Below are positions 9,401 through 16,383 of a stretch of 64,000 nucleotides of DNA, one piece after another. A program made the translations under genes and the position numbers. The first letter of the stretch is position 1; each line of letters starts with the position of its first letter. The notes beneath the pieces were generated by a model. That model was given only the letters and a program-made list of their open reading frames with translations. It searched no databases and was not told where the DNA came from. The DNA is from Niastella yeongjuensis (GTDB taxonomy: Bacteria; Bacteroidota; Bacteroidia; Chitinophagales; Chitinophagaceae), in NCBI RefSeq assembly GCF_900110245.1, contig NZ_FOCZ01000006.1, positions 526,435 to 590,434 of the forward strand, written 5' to 3'.

Positions 9401-9569
9401 TTTGATCGGACATCACCGAAACGCTGGAATCACCCAATACCGTGATGGTTACACCAGACAACGGTTCTTTTGTTTGCACATGGGTGATCCTTCCTGTGAT
9501 AGTTTTCTGCTGTGCCAGCACCGCCACAGGAAACAGGCAGGCAAGCAGGAGCTTACAGATAATTTTCAT
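6411..9569 (-). CDS. SusC/RagA-family TonB-dependent outer-membrane transporter
   Basis: 1052 residues. Signal peptide, then a carboxypeptidase-regulatory-like domain (about 20-100: TGRITHVQTKEPLSGVTITV), the SusC linker signature VIVGYGTQKK, a plug domain (GKIPGLRM, IDGVPRGG, SVLKDASAAIYGNRAANGV) and a ~800-residue beta-barrel ending in aromatic NVGASITF. There is no N-terminal STN domain, so it is unlikely to signal through an anti-sigma factor; the locus regulator is instead the Kelch-SARP protein at 11203. It imports oligosaccharides released at the surface together with the SusD partner. Promoter region 9570-9899 contains an 11-bp-period heptamer site 64-92 bp upstream of the start. Confidence 0.95.
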   Translation of the reverse strand: MKIICKLLLACLFPVAVLAQQKTITGRITHVQTKEPLSGVTITVLGDSSVSVMSDQSGRYSITVPSSAVRLSFSHVTMNAITVPINGRATINLTMEENSRNLDNVIVVGYGTQKKTTLTGSVSMLKSSDIVVTKNENVQNMLTGKIPGLRMIQRTAEPGGYENSFDIRGYGAAPLVVIDGVPRGGFEKLDPNEIESVSVLKDASAAIYGNRAANGVILITTKKGSARNGRFDITYSFNQAWQTFLGMPDGVGPVDYMMLTNEKTKRDFANNFISNQPPSYSYNDIKPWMDGTYAGADWIGAAFNTTSPQVQHNLNITGGTDKVNMFFNVGYMKQSGLLKSGDLDYNRWNMRSNINVKISDRLRAQALISGHMDEKNQPYQDLWTIFKYTWNQIPINQIYANNNPQYLNVMPDNANPVAITDADKVGFRKRTQKNLQGQVNLEYDIPGVKGLKARGMFNYGLNVDDNSDYKKSYNLYTFDANSNEYKVSNVNGPSNLTRTYGTSYQTLSQLSLQYNRSFNSTHNVSAMALLEENHSKNDNIYASRNVLLPVDYLFGAESVDQIGNTSPGGVTEIAMRSWVGRATYDYKGKYLAEATMRYDGTNKYKPGNGQWGFFPAFLAGWRISEEAFFNRLISPRIITNLKLRASYGEMGDDNAAAFQYVAGYNYPTVNPNDNSVWGYMFNGVFVNGAETRGLVNENITWTTSTTKNIGLDFGLLNNKLEGSIEVYRRDRSGLPAQRSVVIPGTVGVTVPQENLNSDRTQGWELTLTHRNTIGDVRMNITGNVSYARNYFRNQTQGLAANEYQQWRNGLTNRFKNIWWGKDYGGQFGSYQQIYDYKTNTGGGNNNVVPGDYYLQDWNEDGVINDDDNHPIAVQDLPLINFGLTIGLYYKGFDLTAVMAGSTGFWVQYDEQYAEPLMYGRSSLTKFLDSWHTVNPDDNVFDPNTQWVAGKYPAMGYNYGNINNSTKAVQDASFLRCKTLEVGYSLPTALIGKLGIKNSRLYVNSYNLFTITGLKDSDPEHPGKIPSAGFEYGLGGYKYPLNRTFNVGASITF

Positions 9570-9632
9570 ACAACAAGCAATTAGTTTTTATACTGATACC
9601 GGCAATTAAGCGCCCACGCCCTAAAAAACTAT

Positions 9633-9661
9633 TAACAAACCCATTAATGCGGTATTAATTA
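9633..9661 (-). promoter_or_regulatory. Putative direct-repeat operator upstream of SusC
   Basis: On the minus strand (SusC coding sense) the heptamers TAATTAA, GCATTAA and a weak TTTGTTA follow each other at an 11-bp period, separated by TACC and TGGG. The same heptamer spacing occurs before the GH gene at 9900 and before GH43. This is the geometry known for OmpR/PhoB/SARP winged-helix activators. Binding by the Kelch-SARP regulator is inferred. Confidence 0.45.
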
Positions 9662-9677
9662 ACCCCCTCGCCCCTAA

Positions 9678-9826
9678 AAAGACCTGTAAGGTCCATCATC
9701 GGAACTTGCACAATCAGCCTGGTGCCTGGACCTGACAGGTCTGGTTTGTATCCCTAAAAAAGACCTGTCAGGAGCGCATGAACCTTCTAAATATTCAAAT
9801 TTCTATGGCGCACCTTACAGGTCTTT
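9678..9826. repeat. Nested inverted repeat with GACCTGT boxes
   Basis: Four GACCTG/CAGGTC boxes lie between the divergent promoters at 9681-9693, 9729-9741, 9762-9772 and 9812-9823. The outer pair is a 15-bp inverted repeat (AAAGACCTGTAAGGT at 9678-9692 against 9812-9826). The inner pair is an 11-bp inverted repeat (CCTGACAGGTC at 9731-9741 against 9762-9772). GACCTGACAGGTC at 9729-9741 is itself palindromic. It could be a REP/MITE-like element, an insulator terminating stray transcription, or an additional operator. Confidence 0.65.
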
Positions 9827-9829
9827 ATA

Positions 9830-9858
9830 CCATTAATCACTAATTAAGACTTAATTAA
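9830..9858 (+). promoter_or_regulatory. Putative direct-repeat operator upstream of GH71/99 gene
   Basis: Three heptamers in register: CCATTAA (9830-9836), TAATTAA (9841-9847) and TAATTAA (9852-9858), each separated by exactly 4 bp, ending 41 bp before the ATG at 9900. The order CCATTAA-N4-TAATTAA is repeated exactly at the GH43 promoter. Direct heptamers at an 11-bp period are the known target form of SARP/PhoB-type DNA-binding domains. The cognate regulator is probably the protein encoded at 11203-13749. Confidence 0.55.
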
Positions 9859-9899
9859 GCCTCCACCATTTACTTGCAAGTGCTACCAAATATGAAAAA

Positions 9900-11180
9900 A
9901 TGAAATGTATCGCTTTTCCCTTCTGCCTTTTGTTATTCGTTTTATTTGTACCTGGTATTACCTGGTGTCAGTTAAAACACAGCACGCAAACTTTATATCC
10001 CAGTTACAAAGGATTGATCATGGCCGGTTACCAGGGCTGGTTCAGGGCCGCTGGTGATGGCAGCGGCGCCAGTCATTTCGCCTATGGCGATGAAAAACGA
10101 TGCGGCATAGACATGTGGCCCGATGTAAGCGAGTATGAAAAAACCTACCCCACGCCCTGGAAACTGGCCAGCGGGGAAACCGCCCGTTTTTTCAGTTCGT
10201 ACGACAAAAGCGCCATCGATCTGCATTTTAAATGGATGCAGGACTATGGCATCGACGGTGTTTTTATGCAACGCTTTTTCGGCAATGCCAAACACCGCGA
10301 CAGGGCATCTTCCACTATTCTTTCCAATGCCCTCAAGGCGGCCTCCGACAAAAAAAGAGCCATTGCCATTATGTACGACTTAAGCGGATTGGGCCGGTCG
10401 GGCGAAGATTGCTCGGCCATTATAGAAGACTGGAAATACCTGGTAGACAGCCTGCGGGTAACCAACCAGCCGGGCGCCAAAACCTATGTGCAGTTTAATG
10501 GGAAACCTTTAGTAGTGATCTGGGGCATTGGTTTTCCTGACAGGCCCTATGACATCAGGAACATTGGACTGGAAAGACTGCTCGACTTTCTGAAGAACGA
10601 TCCCGTGTATGGGCATTGCAGCATCATGCTGGGTGTACCCACCGCCTGGCGCACCCTCGATGCCGATTGTGTGCATGATAATTATCTGCATACGATCATT
10701 CGCCAGGCCGACCTGGTGCTGCCCTGGACCGTACAACGCTTTTCACCTTTACTACACAACGATATGGACCGGTTACGCGACAATACCATTGCCGACATCA
10801 ACTGGTGCCGCAATAACCAGATTACGTATGTACCTTGTATTTACCCCGGTTTTACCTGGCATAACCTGAGCAAACATGAATTTCCCGACGATGTAAAACC
10901 AGTAGGTTCCATTCCCCGCCAGGGCGGCCGTTTTTACTGGCAGCAGATCTATACCACCCTTACGGCCGGTGCCGAAATGTTATATGTAGCCATGTTCGAC
11001 GAAGTGAACGAGGGAACAGCTATTTTTAAAGTGACCGATCACCCGCCGGTAAGCACGCAAACCAGTTTTGCAGGCCTGGACGGGCAGCCTTCAGACACCT
11101 ATTTATGGCTAACGGGCGAAGCCGCCAAACGCCTGCGGAAAGAAAAACCGCTGGAGCCTAAAATGCCGGTGCGGAATTAG
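9900..11180 (+). CDS. GH71/99-like glycoside hydrolase, secreted
   Basis: 426 residues, ATG at 9900. The signal peptide (about 1-23) lacks a convincing lipobox, so the product is probably periplasmic or secreted. The catalytic domain parallels its paralogue at 1350-2609: MAGYQGWFRAAGDG (residues 41-54), MWPDVSEYEKTYPT, FKWMQDYGIDGVFMQRF, IMYDLSGL, VVIWGIGFPD, and MFDEVNEGTAIFK near the C-terminus. These fit the GH99/GH71-like clan of (alpha-mannan/alpha-glucan-active) TIM-barrel enzymes. It is transcribed divergently from the SusC operon and followed 22 bp later by the regulator gene, so enzyme and sensor are likely co-transcribed. The two paralogues probably split surface and periplasmic hydrolysis of the same glycan. 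Confidence 0.8.
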   Translation: MKCIAFPFCLLLFVLFVPGITWCQLKHSTQTLYPSYKGLIMAGYQGWFRAAGDGSGASHFAYGDEKRCGIDMWPDVSEYEKTYPTPWKLASGETARFFSSYDKSAIDLHFKWMQDYGIDGVFMQRFFGNAKHRDRASSTILSNALKAASDKKRAIAIMYDLSGLGRSGEDCSAIIEDWKYLVDSLRVTNQPGAKTYVQFNGKPLVVIWGIGFPDRPYDIRNIGLERLLDFLKNDPVYGHCSIMLGVPTAWRTLDADCVHDNYLHTIIRQADLVLPWTVQRFSPLLHNDMDRLRDNTIADINWCRNNQITYVPCIYPGFTWHNLSKHEFPDDVKPVGSIPRQGGRFYWQQIYTTLTAGAEMLYVAMFDEVNEGTAIFKVTDHPPVSTQTSFAGLDGQPSDTYLWLTGEAAKRLRKEKPLEPKMPVRN

Positions 11181-11202
11181 TATATAACAGGCTGGTTTTG
11201 GC

Positions 11203-13749
11203 ATGAGCATAATTAGATTTTTTTCTTTTTATTTGCTCATGCTGAAACTGGCTTTTGCTTTGCTATTTCTTCTTGGTGGATTGCCTGCTTTTGCGCAGCC
11301 CTATGGATTACAATTTTCCAGTCATGAAGTGATTCCGGAAAAACGGACCTCGCTCGACGTAACGGCCAGTGGCCCGTTCCGGCTGACCGGGGAAACCGAG
11401 ATCTCCTTCGACCTGATGTTCCAGCCCCATAAAAACATCTATTTCGGTTATGTAATGCGGCTGGTCACGGCGGCTAACCAGCATATCGATATCATTTACA
11501 ACCAGCGTTCGGCAAGTTTTAATTTTGTAAATGGCGAACAGGTTTCCGGTACCCTGGCCATCGATACCGCCCTGTTGTTGAACGACTGGAACCATTTCAG
11601 GCTCCGGATCAACACCGATAAAAAGAAACTGTTTTTCAGTATCAATACAATTACCGGCGAAGGGCCGCTGACCATTAAACGGGAAAGCGACTACCGCCTG
11701 TATTTTGGCAGCAACAGCTATGAAGGTTTTCAAACCACCGATATTCCCCCCGCCTGTATTAAAGATATTCAGATAGCGAACAATAGAAAGCTGCTGTATA
11801 ATTTTCCTTTGTCAGAATCGGATGGCGTAACAGCCGAAGACACCAAAGAACACCGGAAAGCAGTGGTGAAAAACCCGGTATGGATAAAACCCCGGCACCA
11901 GAAATGGGAAAACGTATATTCCATCAACACGAAAGCCACCGCCAGTGTGGCCTTCGATAAAAAGAAGGAAATAGTATATATCGTTGCAGCAGACTCCTTA
12001 TTCACCCTGAGCCTTACCAATATGGCCGTACAGGCAATTGGGCTCAATAATAAACGGGACAGCATTCCCCCCGGCAACCAATCGATATACATCCCCCTCA
12101 CAGACTCTTTATACAATTTTTATATCGACAGCAAACAGGTAAGCCGCTACGATTCAGGCGGCAAACGCTGGAACAATAATTTTAACTTTAAAGACCTGAC
12201 CGTTTACTGGCAGGCGAATAAATTCTTTTCTGCCTGGGATACCTGTTTATACATCATGGGCGGGTATGGACAACTTCAATACAAAAACCAGGTACAACGT
12301 TATCATTTGAACAGCCAGCGATGGGAACCCGTAAAAATCACCGGCGATTTTTTTATGCCGCGTTATATGGCTTCTGCAGGCACCAATGAAACAGGAGATA
12401 CGGCTTACCTGGTAGGCGGCTATGGCAGCACTTCGGGCGACCAAACCATTAATCCAAGGTTCACCTATGATTTCACCTTATTCGATGTGCGCAGTAAATC
12501 ATTTCACACGCTGTTTCAATTGCAGGAGCCAACGCGGCAATTCTGTTTCGCCAATCAAATGGTGATTGATGCGCCCACCAATACCTGGTATGCATTGGTG
12601 TATCCCACCGACCGGTTCAATGCAGCATTGCAATTGATACAGGGCTCGCTCTACGCCAATACGTATAACCAGCTGGGTGACTCCATCCCCTTCTCCTATT
12701 ATGACATTGCGTCTTACGCTGATCTGTACTATTGTAAAAGCAGTAAAAAACTGGTGGCGGTCACTTTATATACAGCGAACAACCGGAGTGAAATAAATGT
12801 ATACACGCTTGATTTTCCACCAGGATCACTTGCCCTATTCACTTCAGCGCCGGCTGGCGCAGAGAAATTGTTTGCCTTTGTTGTAGTTCTATTCATACTG
12901 GGGATTTTAACAGTGATAGGTGCCGGCTGGTATTTCTATAGGAAATACCGGTCGCGGTTGAAGCAAAGGTCAGTGATTTCCGTTACCGAACCGGCAGTGG
13001 CTGAATTACAGGCACCTACACACCTAAACACCACCTCGGCCATTTACCTGTTTGGTAACTTCGAAGTATACGATAAAGCTGCCCACGACATTACCACCCA
13101 ATTAACCCCTCTGCTGAAAGAATTATTGATCTTAATAGTCACCCATACCATTCGTACCGGGAAAGGCATTCCACAGGAAAAACTGTTCGAGATCCTCTGG
13201 CGCGATAAACAACAGAAAGACGCCAAGAACAATTACTCGGTAAACATTGCCAAACTAAAACCGATCCTCGAAAGCATCGGCGCCTGCCATATCGAGAAGG
13301 TGAATGGAAAAATTCAGTTGGTAGCGGAAGAAAATGCGGTCTACATCGATTACCTTACGTTTAATACAATTGTAAGAAAACAGGCCTGCACGCCGGCAGA
13401 AAAACAAACCCTGCTGAAGATCCTGGAAAGAGGCTCCTTCCTGAATGAAGTAAATTATTCCTGGCTCGATGATATTAAATCGGAAGTATCCGGGCTGGCC
13501 ATCGACTGGTTACTCACCCATTTCAACACCCATACGGTTACCGACAGCAGTGTTATTATAAGAATTGCCAATGCCGTATTCCAGTTCGATCAGTTGAACG
13601 AAACAGCACTGGAATACAAATGCAAGGCCCTTATTGCCCAGGGCAGATACGGCCTTGCATTGGAAACCTTCCAAAAATTCGAAAAAGAATATGAGCACAG
13701 TTATGGCGAGAAACCGGGGAAGAGTTTTAATGAGATAGCTAATCAGTAG
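11203..13749 (+). CDS. Membrane-spanning one-component regulator: LamG/Kelch sensor with SARP-type output
   Basis: 848 residues. A signal peptide or first anchor (1-30, ending GLPAFAQ) precedes a periplasmic part: a LamG/concanavalin-like segment (about 35-200) and Kelch/propeller repeats (about 230-540, e.g. IMGGYGQ near 352 with QRYHLNSQRWEP, and LVGGYGS). One transmembrane helix at about 556-578 (FVVVLFILGILTVIGAG) is followed by basic YRKYRSR. The cytoplasmic half starts near residue 612 with a winged-helix DNA-binding domain (IYLFGNFEVYD; HTIRTGKGIPQEKLFEILW; NNYSVNIAKLKPIL) and ends in a TPR-like bacterial transcriptional activator domain (about 730-848, ALEYKCKALIAQGRYGLALE). This order equals SARP/DnrI-type activators but tethered to the membrane. 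It sits in a PUL that lacks any HTCS or sigma/anti-sigma pair, so it probably senses the PUL glycan and activates the three heptamer promoters. Confidence 0.75.
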   Translation: MSIIRFFSFYLLMLKLAFALLFLLGGLPAFAQPYGLQFSSHEVIPEKRTSLDVTASGPFRLTGETEISFDLMFQPHKNIYFGYVMRLVTAANQHIDIIYNQRSASFNFVNGEQVSGTLAIDTALLLNDWNHFRLRINTDKKKLFFSINTITGEGPLTIKRESDYRLYFGSNSYEGFQTTDIPPACIKDIQIANNRKLLYNFPLSESDGVTAEDTKEHRKAVVKNPVWIKPRHQKWENVYSINTKATASVAFDKKKEIVYIVAADSLFTLSLTNMAVQAIGLNNKRDSIPPGNQSIYIPLTDSLYNFYIDSKQVSRYDSGGKRWNNNFNFKDLTVYWQANKFFSAWDTCLYIMGGYGQLQYKNQVQRYHLNSQRWEPVKITGDFFMPRYMASAGTNETGDTAYLVGGYGSTSGDQTINPRFTYDFTLFDVRSKSFHTLFQLQEPTRQFCFANQMVIDAPTNTWYALVYPTDRFNAALQLIQGSLYANTYNQLGDSIPFSYYDIASYADLYYCKSSKKLVAVTLYTANNRSEINVYTLDFPPGSLALFTSAPAGAEKLFAFVVVLFILGILTVIGAGWYFYRKYRSRLKQRSVISVTEPAVAELQAPTHLNTTSAIYLFGNFEVYDKAAHDITTQLTPLLKELLILIVTHTIRTGKGIPQEKLFEILWRDKQQKDAKNNYSVNIAKLKPILESIGACHIEKVNGKIQLVAEENAVYIDYLTFNTIVRKQACTPAEKQTLLKILERGSFLNEVNYSWLDDIKSEVSGLAIDWLLTHFNTHTVTDSSVIIRIANAVFQFDQLNETALEYKCKALIAQGRYGLALETFQKFEKEYEHSYGEKPGKSFNEIANQ

Positions 13750-13753
13750 TGAT

Positions 13754-13928
13754 AGGCAATGGGCAATAGGCAATAGTGGAGGCTGTAAGCAAATACAAGG
13801 CTAAGACCCAAGATTAAAGCTTATAGTAAAATACACAAAAGGCTAAAGCAAAAAGCGGTCTGCTTTGTACTTTAGCCTTTGGGCTTTCTACCTTTTGCCC
13901 TCTTCCTATTGCCTATTGCCTACTGCCC
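13754..13928. repeat. Inverted pair of 7-bp tandem-repeat arms around a hairpin
   Basis: Between the convergent regulator and phosphoesterase genes, the left arm (13755-13776) consists of three GGCAATR heptamers and the right arm (about 13905-13928) of four heptamers of the form CCTATTG/CCTACTG/CCCATTG in opposite orientation. The inner 11-bp stem (AAAGGCTAAAG at 13838-13848 with 13870-13880) forms the central hairpin. The one-unit difference between arms suggests slippage. The layout matches 1211-1350, also at a convergent junction. Confidence 0.7.
13838..13880. terminator. Bidirectional terminator-like hairpin
   Basis: An 11-bp stem AAAGGCTAAAG/CTTTAGCCTTT is extended inward by AAGCA/TGCTT after a 3-nt bulge, flanked by A-rich DNA on the left. 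It lies between two convergent genes and probably ends transcripts from both sides. Confidence 0.55.
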
Positions 13929-13935
13929 ATTGCCT

Positions 13936-16371
13936 TTATTCATCATCATCCTCATCTTCCTTCAATTTAAAAAACGCCGCTCGTACCGGTGCAGGCATCG
14001 GTACATGCTCCCCCTTCACGAATTGCCAGATGATTTGGTTCATCAACTGATCAGGAATGAGGTCTTCTTTTGAAAAATCGAGCTTACCCGAAACCATGGA
14101 AAGTTTATTCTCTTCCGTATTTTTTTCGTTCAGGTCTACCAGTGCGGGCAAAGCGGTAAATCCCTGTGGATTGGTTTCTTTATTAAAACAACGCCACATG
14201 GGTGTAGCTGCCGCATCGTATTGCGTCATGGGTGGCATACCCAGGATCAATTCAATGGTACGCAAAATAGAGGAAGTAGAATACATGGTATGGTCAACAA
14301 AGCCACGCTTAACAAAACCACCCGCCATATAAGCAGTTGACCGGTGCGCATCCACGTGATCGGGACCAGCCTGGGCATCGTCTTCAATAACAAAGACAAC
14401 GCTCTCCTTCCAGATGGGAGTTTTGCTCAGGTGTTCAATAAACATACCTACTGCTAAATCATTATCGGCTACGTGCGCAAAAGGCGTTGGCCTGCCTATG
14501 GCAGTTCCTTCCGTATGATCGTTGGGAAACTTTACCGTTACAAATTGAGGCACTGCGTTGATGGCTAACAACGAATCAAAATCCCTGCGCCACAAACCAC
14601 AACGGGTAGTATCGCGGATGTTACCATTGAAGCTGGGAAAATAAGTACAGAAATGTCCTTCCAGCACCGGCACCTGCGGCCGGAAATTGTTATTGGTAAA
14701 CTCTCCGTACGATCTAAAGGTTACCCCCGACCGTTTGCAATTGTCCCAGATAAAACCGGCTTTGTTATTGGCCACTTCCCTTAACCCGGAAGAGGCTTCC
14801 GTGCCGCCCTTTCTTCCATAATAGGAAGGCCAGGTCTTCTCTAAAAAATCAGTGGCATAGGCACCCATGCTCCAGTTGTGGCCATCGGAACTCACTTCCC
14901 CATCTACGTAAAAATTATCGAGCAATACAAATTGTCTGGCCAGTGCATGTTGATTGGGCGTTATCTTTTCACCGAACAACACCAGCTTTTTATCGCCATT
15001 GCCTTCGGGTATATCACCGAGCACCTGGTCGTAGGTACGGTTTTCTTTTATAATGTAGAAAACATGTTTAATGGGAGAAACGCCGCCGGTTTTTTGTGGC
15101 ACGGGATTACCGGCCTCTACTCCGGAGATCTGTTCCTCCACTTTATTATACGGAACGTTGGCGTAAACTGCCTTTGAGTACACTACCATTTGTTGCGCAT
15201 TGGGCACATCGATGATCTCCAGGTCACCCTGGAACATACCGGCAATGTACTGTACTTCCTTTGGTTTGTTGGGAATTCCCTCATGCAACACTACAGGTTG
15301 TTTTTTGACCATAGGATTGGGGCCGTCAGGATTAGCGAAAGGCGCCAGCCCCTTTCCATTGGTAACAAAAAGCTTTTTACCCGTAACCCGTACACAGGTG
15401 GGGTACCACCCTGCTGGTATAAATCCTTTGGAAGTGCTTTTCCCCGCCACACTTACATCAAATACCGCCAGACAGTTGTTATCTGCATTGGCAATGTACA
15501 GGGTCTTTTCATCGGCAGTTAAACTTACACTGTTAGTAGTAGAACCGCTTAATTGCGTGGTGTACAAGGCTGCATTCAACGTCTCCAGCACTTTACGCTT
15601 TGTAATATCAATGACCGATACGCTGTTGTCGTTGGCATTGGCCACGTAAAGCAGCGTGCCTTTTTTATTTAAACACATGTCATTGGGATTATCGCCCACC
15701 GCTACACTATCGATCATTGTATGCTTCCAGGTATCATACACCAGTATTTTGTTGGTAGCCCAACCGCTGATGTACAATTCCTTTTTGTTCGGTGATAATA
15801 AACAGGTATAAGCCTCGCCTCCCAATGGCAATTGTTGTACAATAGTCTTTGTTTTCATATCAACCACATACAGGCTGTTGTTTTCTTTTGTCACCACATA
15901 CAACAACTGCCGCTGATCGTCGATGGTGATGCCTGCAGGTGAGATCTTGTTGGGCCAGGGCGCGCCCAGCTTGAACGTATCTACCGTACTAAGCGTATCG
16001 TGGGTGATGGCATATTTCAGGATCCAGTTATCATTGCCACCGGCTACATATAAATACTTTTCATCGTTGCTGAAAACAAGTCCGCCCCAGCTTTTTGCCA
16101 TCACTTTGTTATCCAGGATCTTTTCATGCTGCACATCTACCAGCTGAATGGAATGCGTGCTTTGTCCGTTGTTGGTAACGGCCAAATATCGCTGCGACCG
16201 ACTAACAGCTATATTAAGGGGCAGATCACCTACGGTCAGGTGCCGCCCGGCCGGAGTGATACTCCAGCCGTTGGGCAACTTTATTCTTTTACTTTCCAGC
16301 GTTTGCAGGTCCTGCGCTGATGCATGTATACAGGCAACTACCGCAGCGCATAGCAGAATCATTCTCTTCAT
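13936..16371 (-). CDS. YncE-like beta-propeller / phosphoesterase fusion protein
   Basis: 811 residues with a signal peptide. Residues ~30-400 hold YVTN/YncE propeller repeats (e.g. GDNPNDMCLNKKGTLLYVAN, VSLTADEKTLYIANADNN). Residues ~430-790 match the phosphoesterase family of phospholipase C/acid phosphatases (PF04185-type): IKHVFYIIKENRTYDQVLGD, HALARQFVLLDNFYVDGEVS, DGHNWSM, FVIEDDAQAGPDHVDAHRS. The tail is acidic (KEDEDDDE). It is predicted to remove phosphate from an extracellular or periplasmic ester. It lies 12 bp behind a SusD gene, at the end of the sigma-FecR-SusC-SusD cluster, implying a phosphorylated or phosphate-ester substrate for that uptake pair. Family call secure, substrate unknown. 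Confidence 0.85.
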   Translation of the reverse strand: MKRMILLCAAVVACIHASAQDLQTLESKRIKLPNGWSITPAGRHLTVGDLPLNIAVSRSQRYLAVTNNGQSTHSIQLVDVQHEKILDNKVMAKSWGGLVFSNDEKYLYVAGGNDNWILKYAITHDTLSTVDTFKLGAPWPNKISPAGITIDDQRQLLYVVTKENNSLYVVDMKTKTIVQQLPLGGEAYTCLLSPNKKELYISGWATNKILVYDTWKHTMIDSVAVGDNPNDMCLNKKGTLLYVANANDNSVSVIDITKRKVLETLNAALYTTQLSGSTTNSVSLTADEKTLYIANADNNCLAVFDVSVAGKSTSKGFIPAGWYPTCVRVTGKKLFVTNGKGLAPFANPDGPNPMVKKQPVVLHEGIPNKPKEVQYIAGMFQGDLEIIDVPNAQQMVVYSKAVYANVPYNKVEEQISGVEAGNPVPQKTGGVSPIKHVFYIIKENRTYDQVLGDIPEGNGDKKLVLFGEKITPNQHALARQFVLLDNFYVDGEVSSDGHNWSMGAYATDFLEKTWPSYYGRKGGTEASSGLREVANNKAGFIWDNCKRSGVTFRSYGEFTNNNFRPQVPVLEGHFCTYFPSFNGNIRDTTRCGLWRRDFDSLLAINAVPQFVTVKFPNDHTEGTAIGRPTPFAHVADNDLAVGMFIEHLSKTPIWKESVVFVIEDDAQAGPDHVDAHRSTAYMAGGFVKRGFVDHTMYSTSSILRTIELILGMPPMTQYDAAATPMWRCFNKETNPQGFTALPALVDLNEKNTEENKLSMVSGKLDFSKEDLIPDQLMNQIIWQFVKGEHVPMPAPVRAAFFKLKEDEDDDE

Positions 16372-16383
16372 GATTACTTTTCT

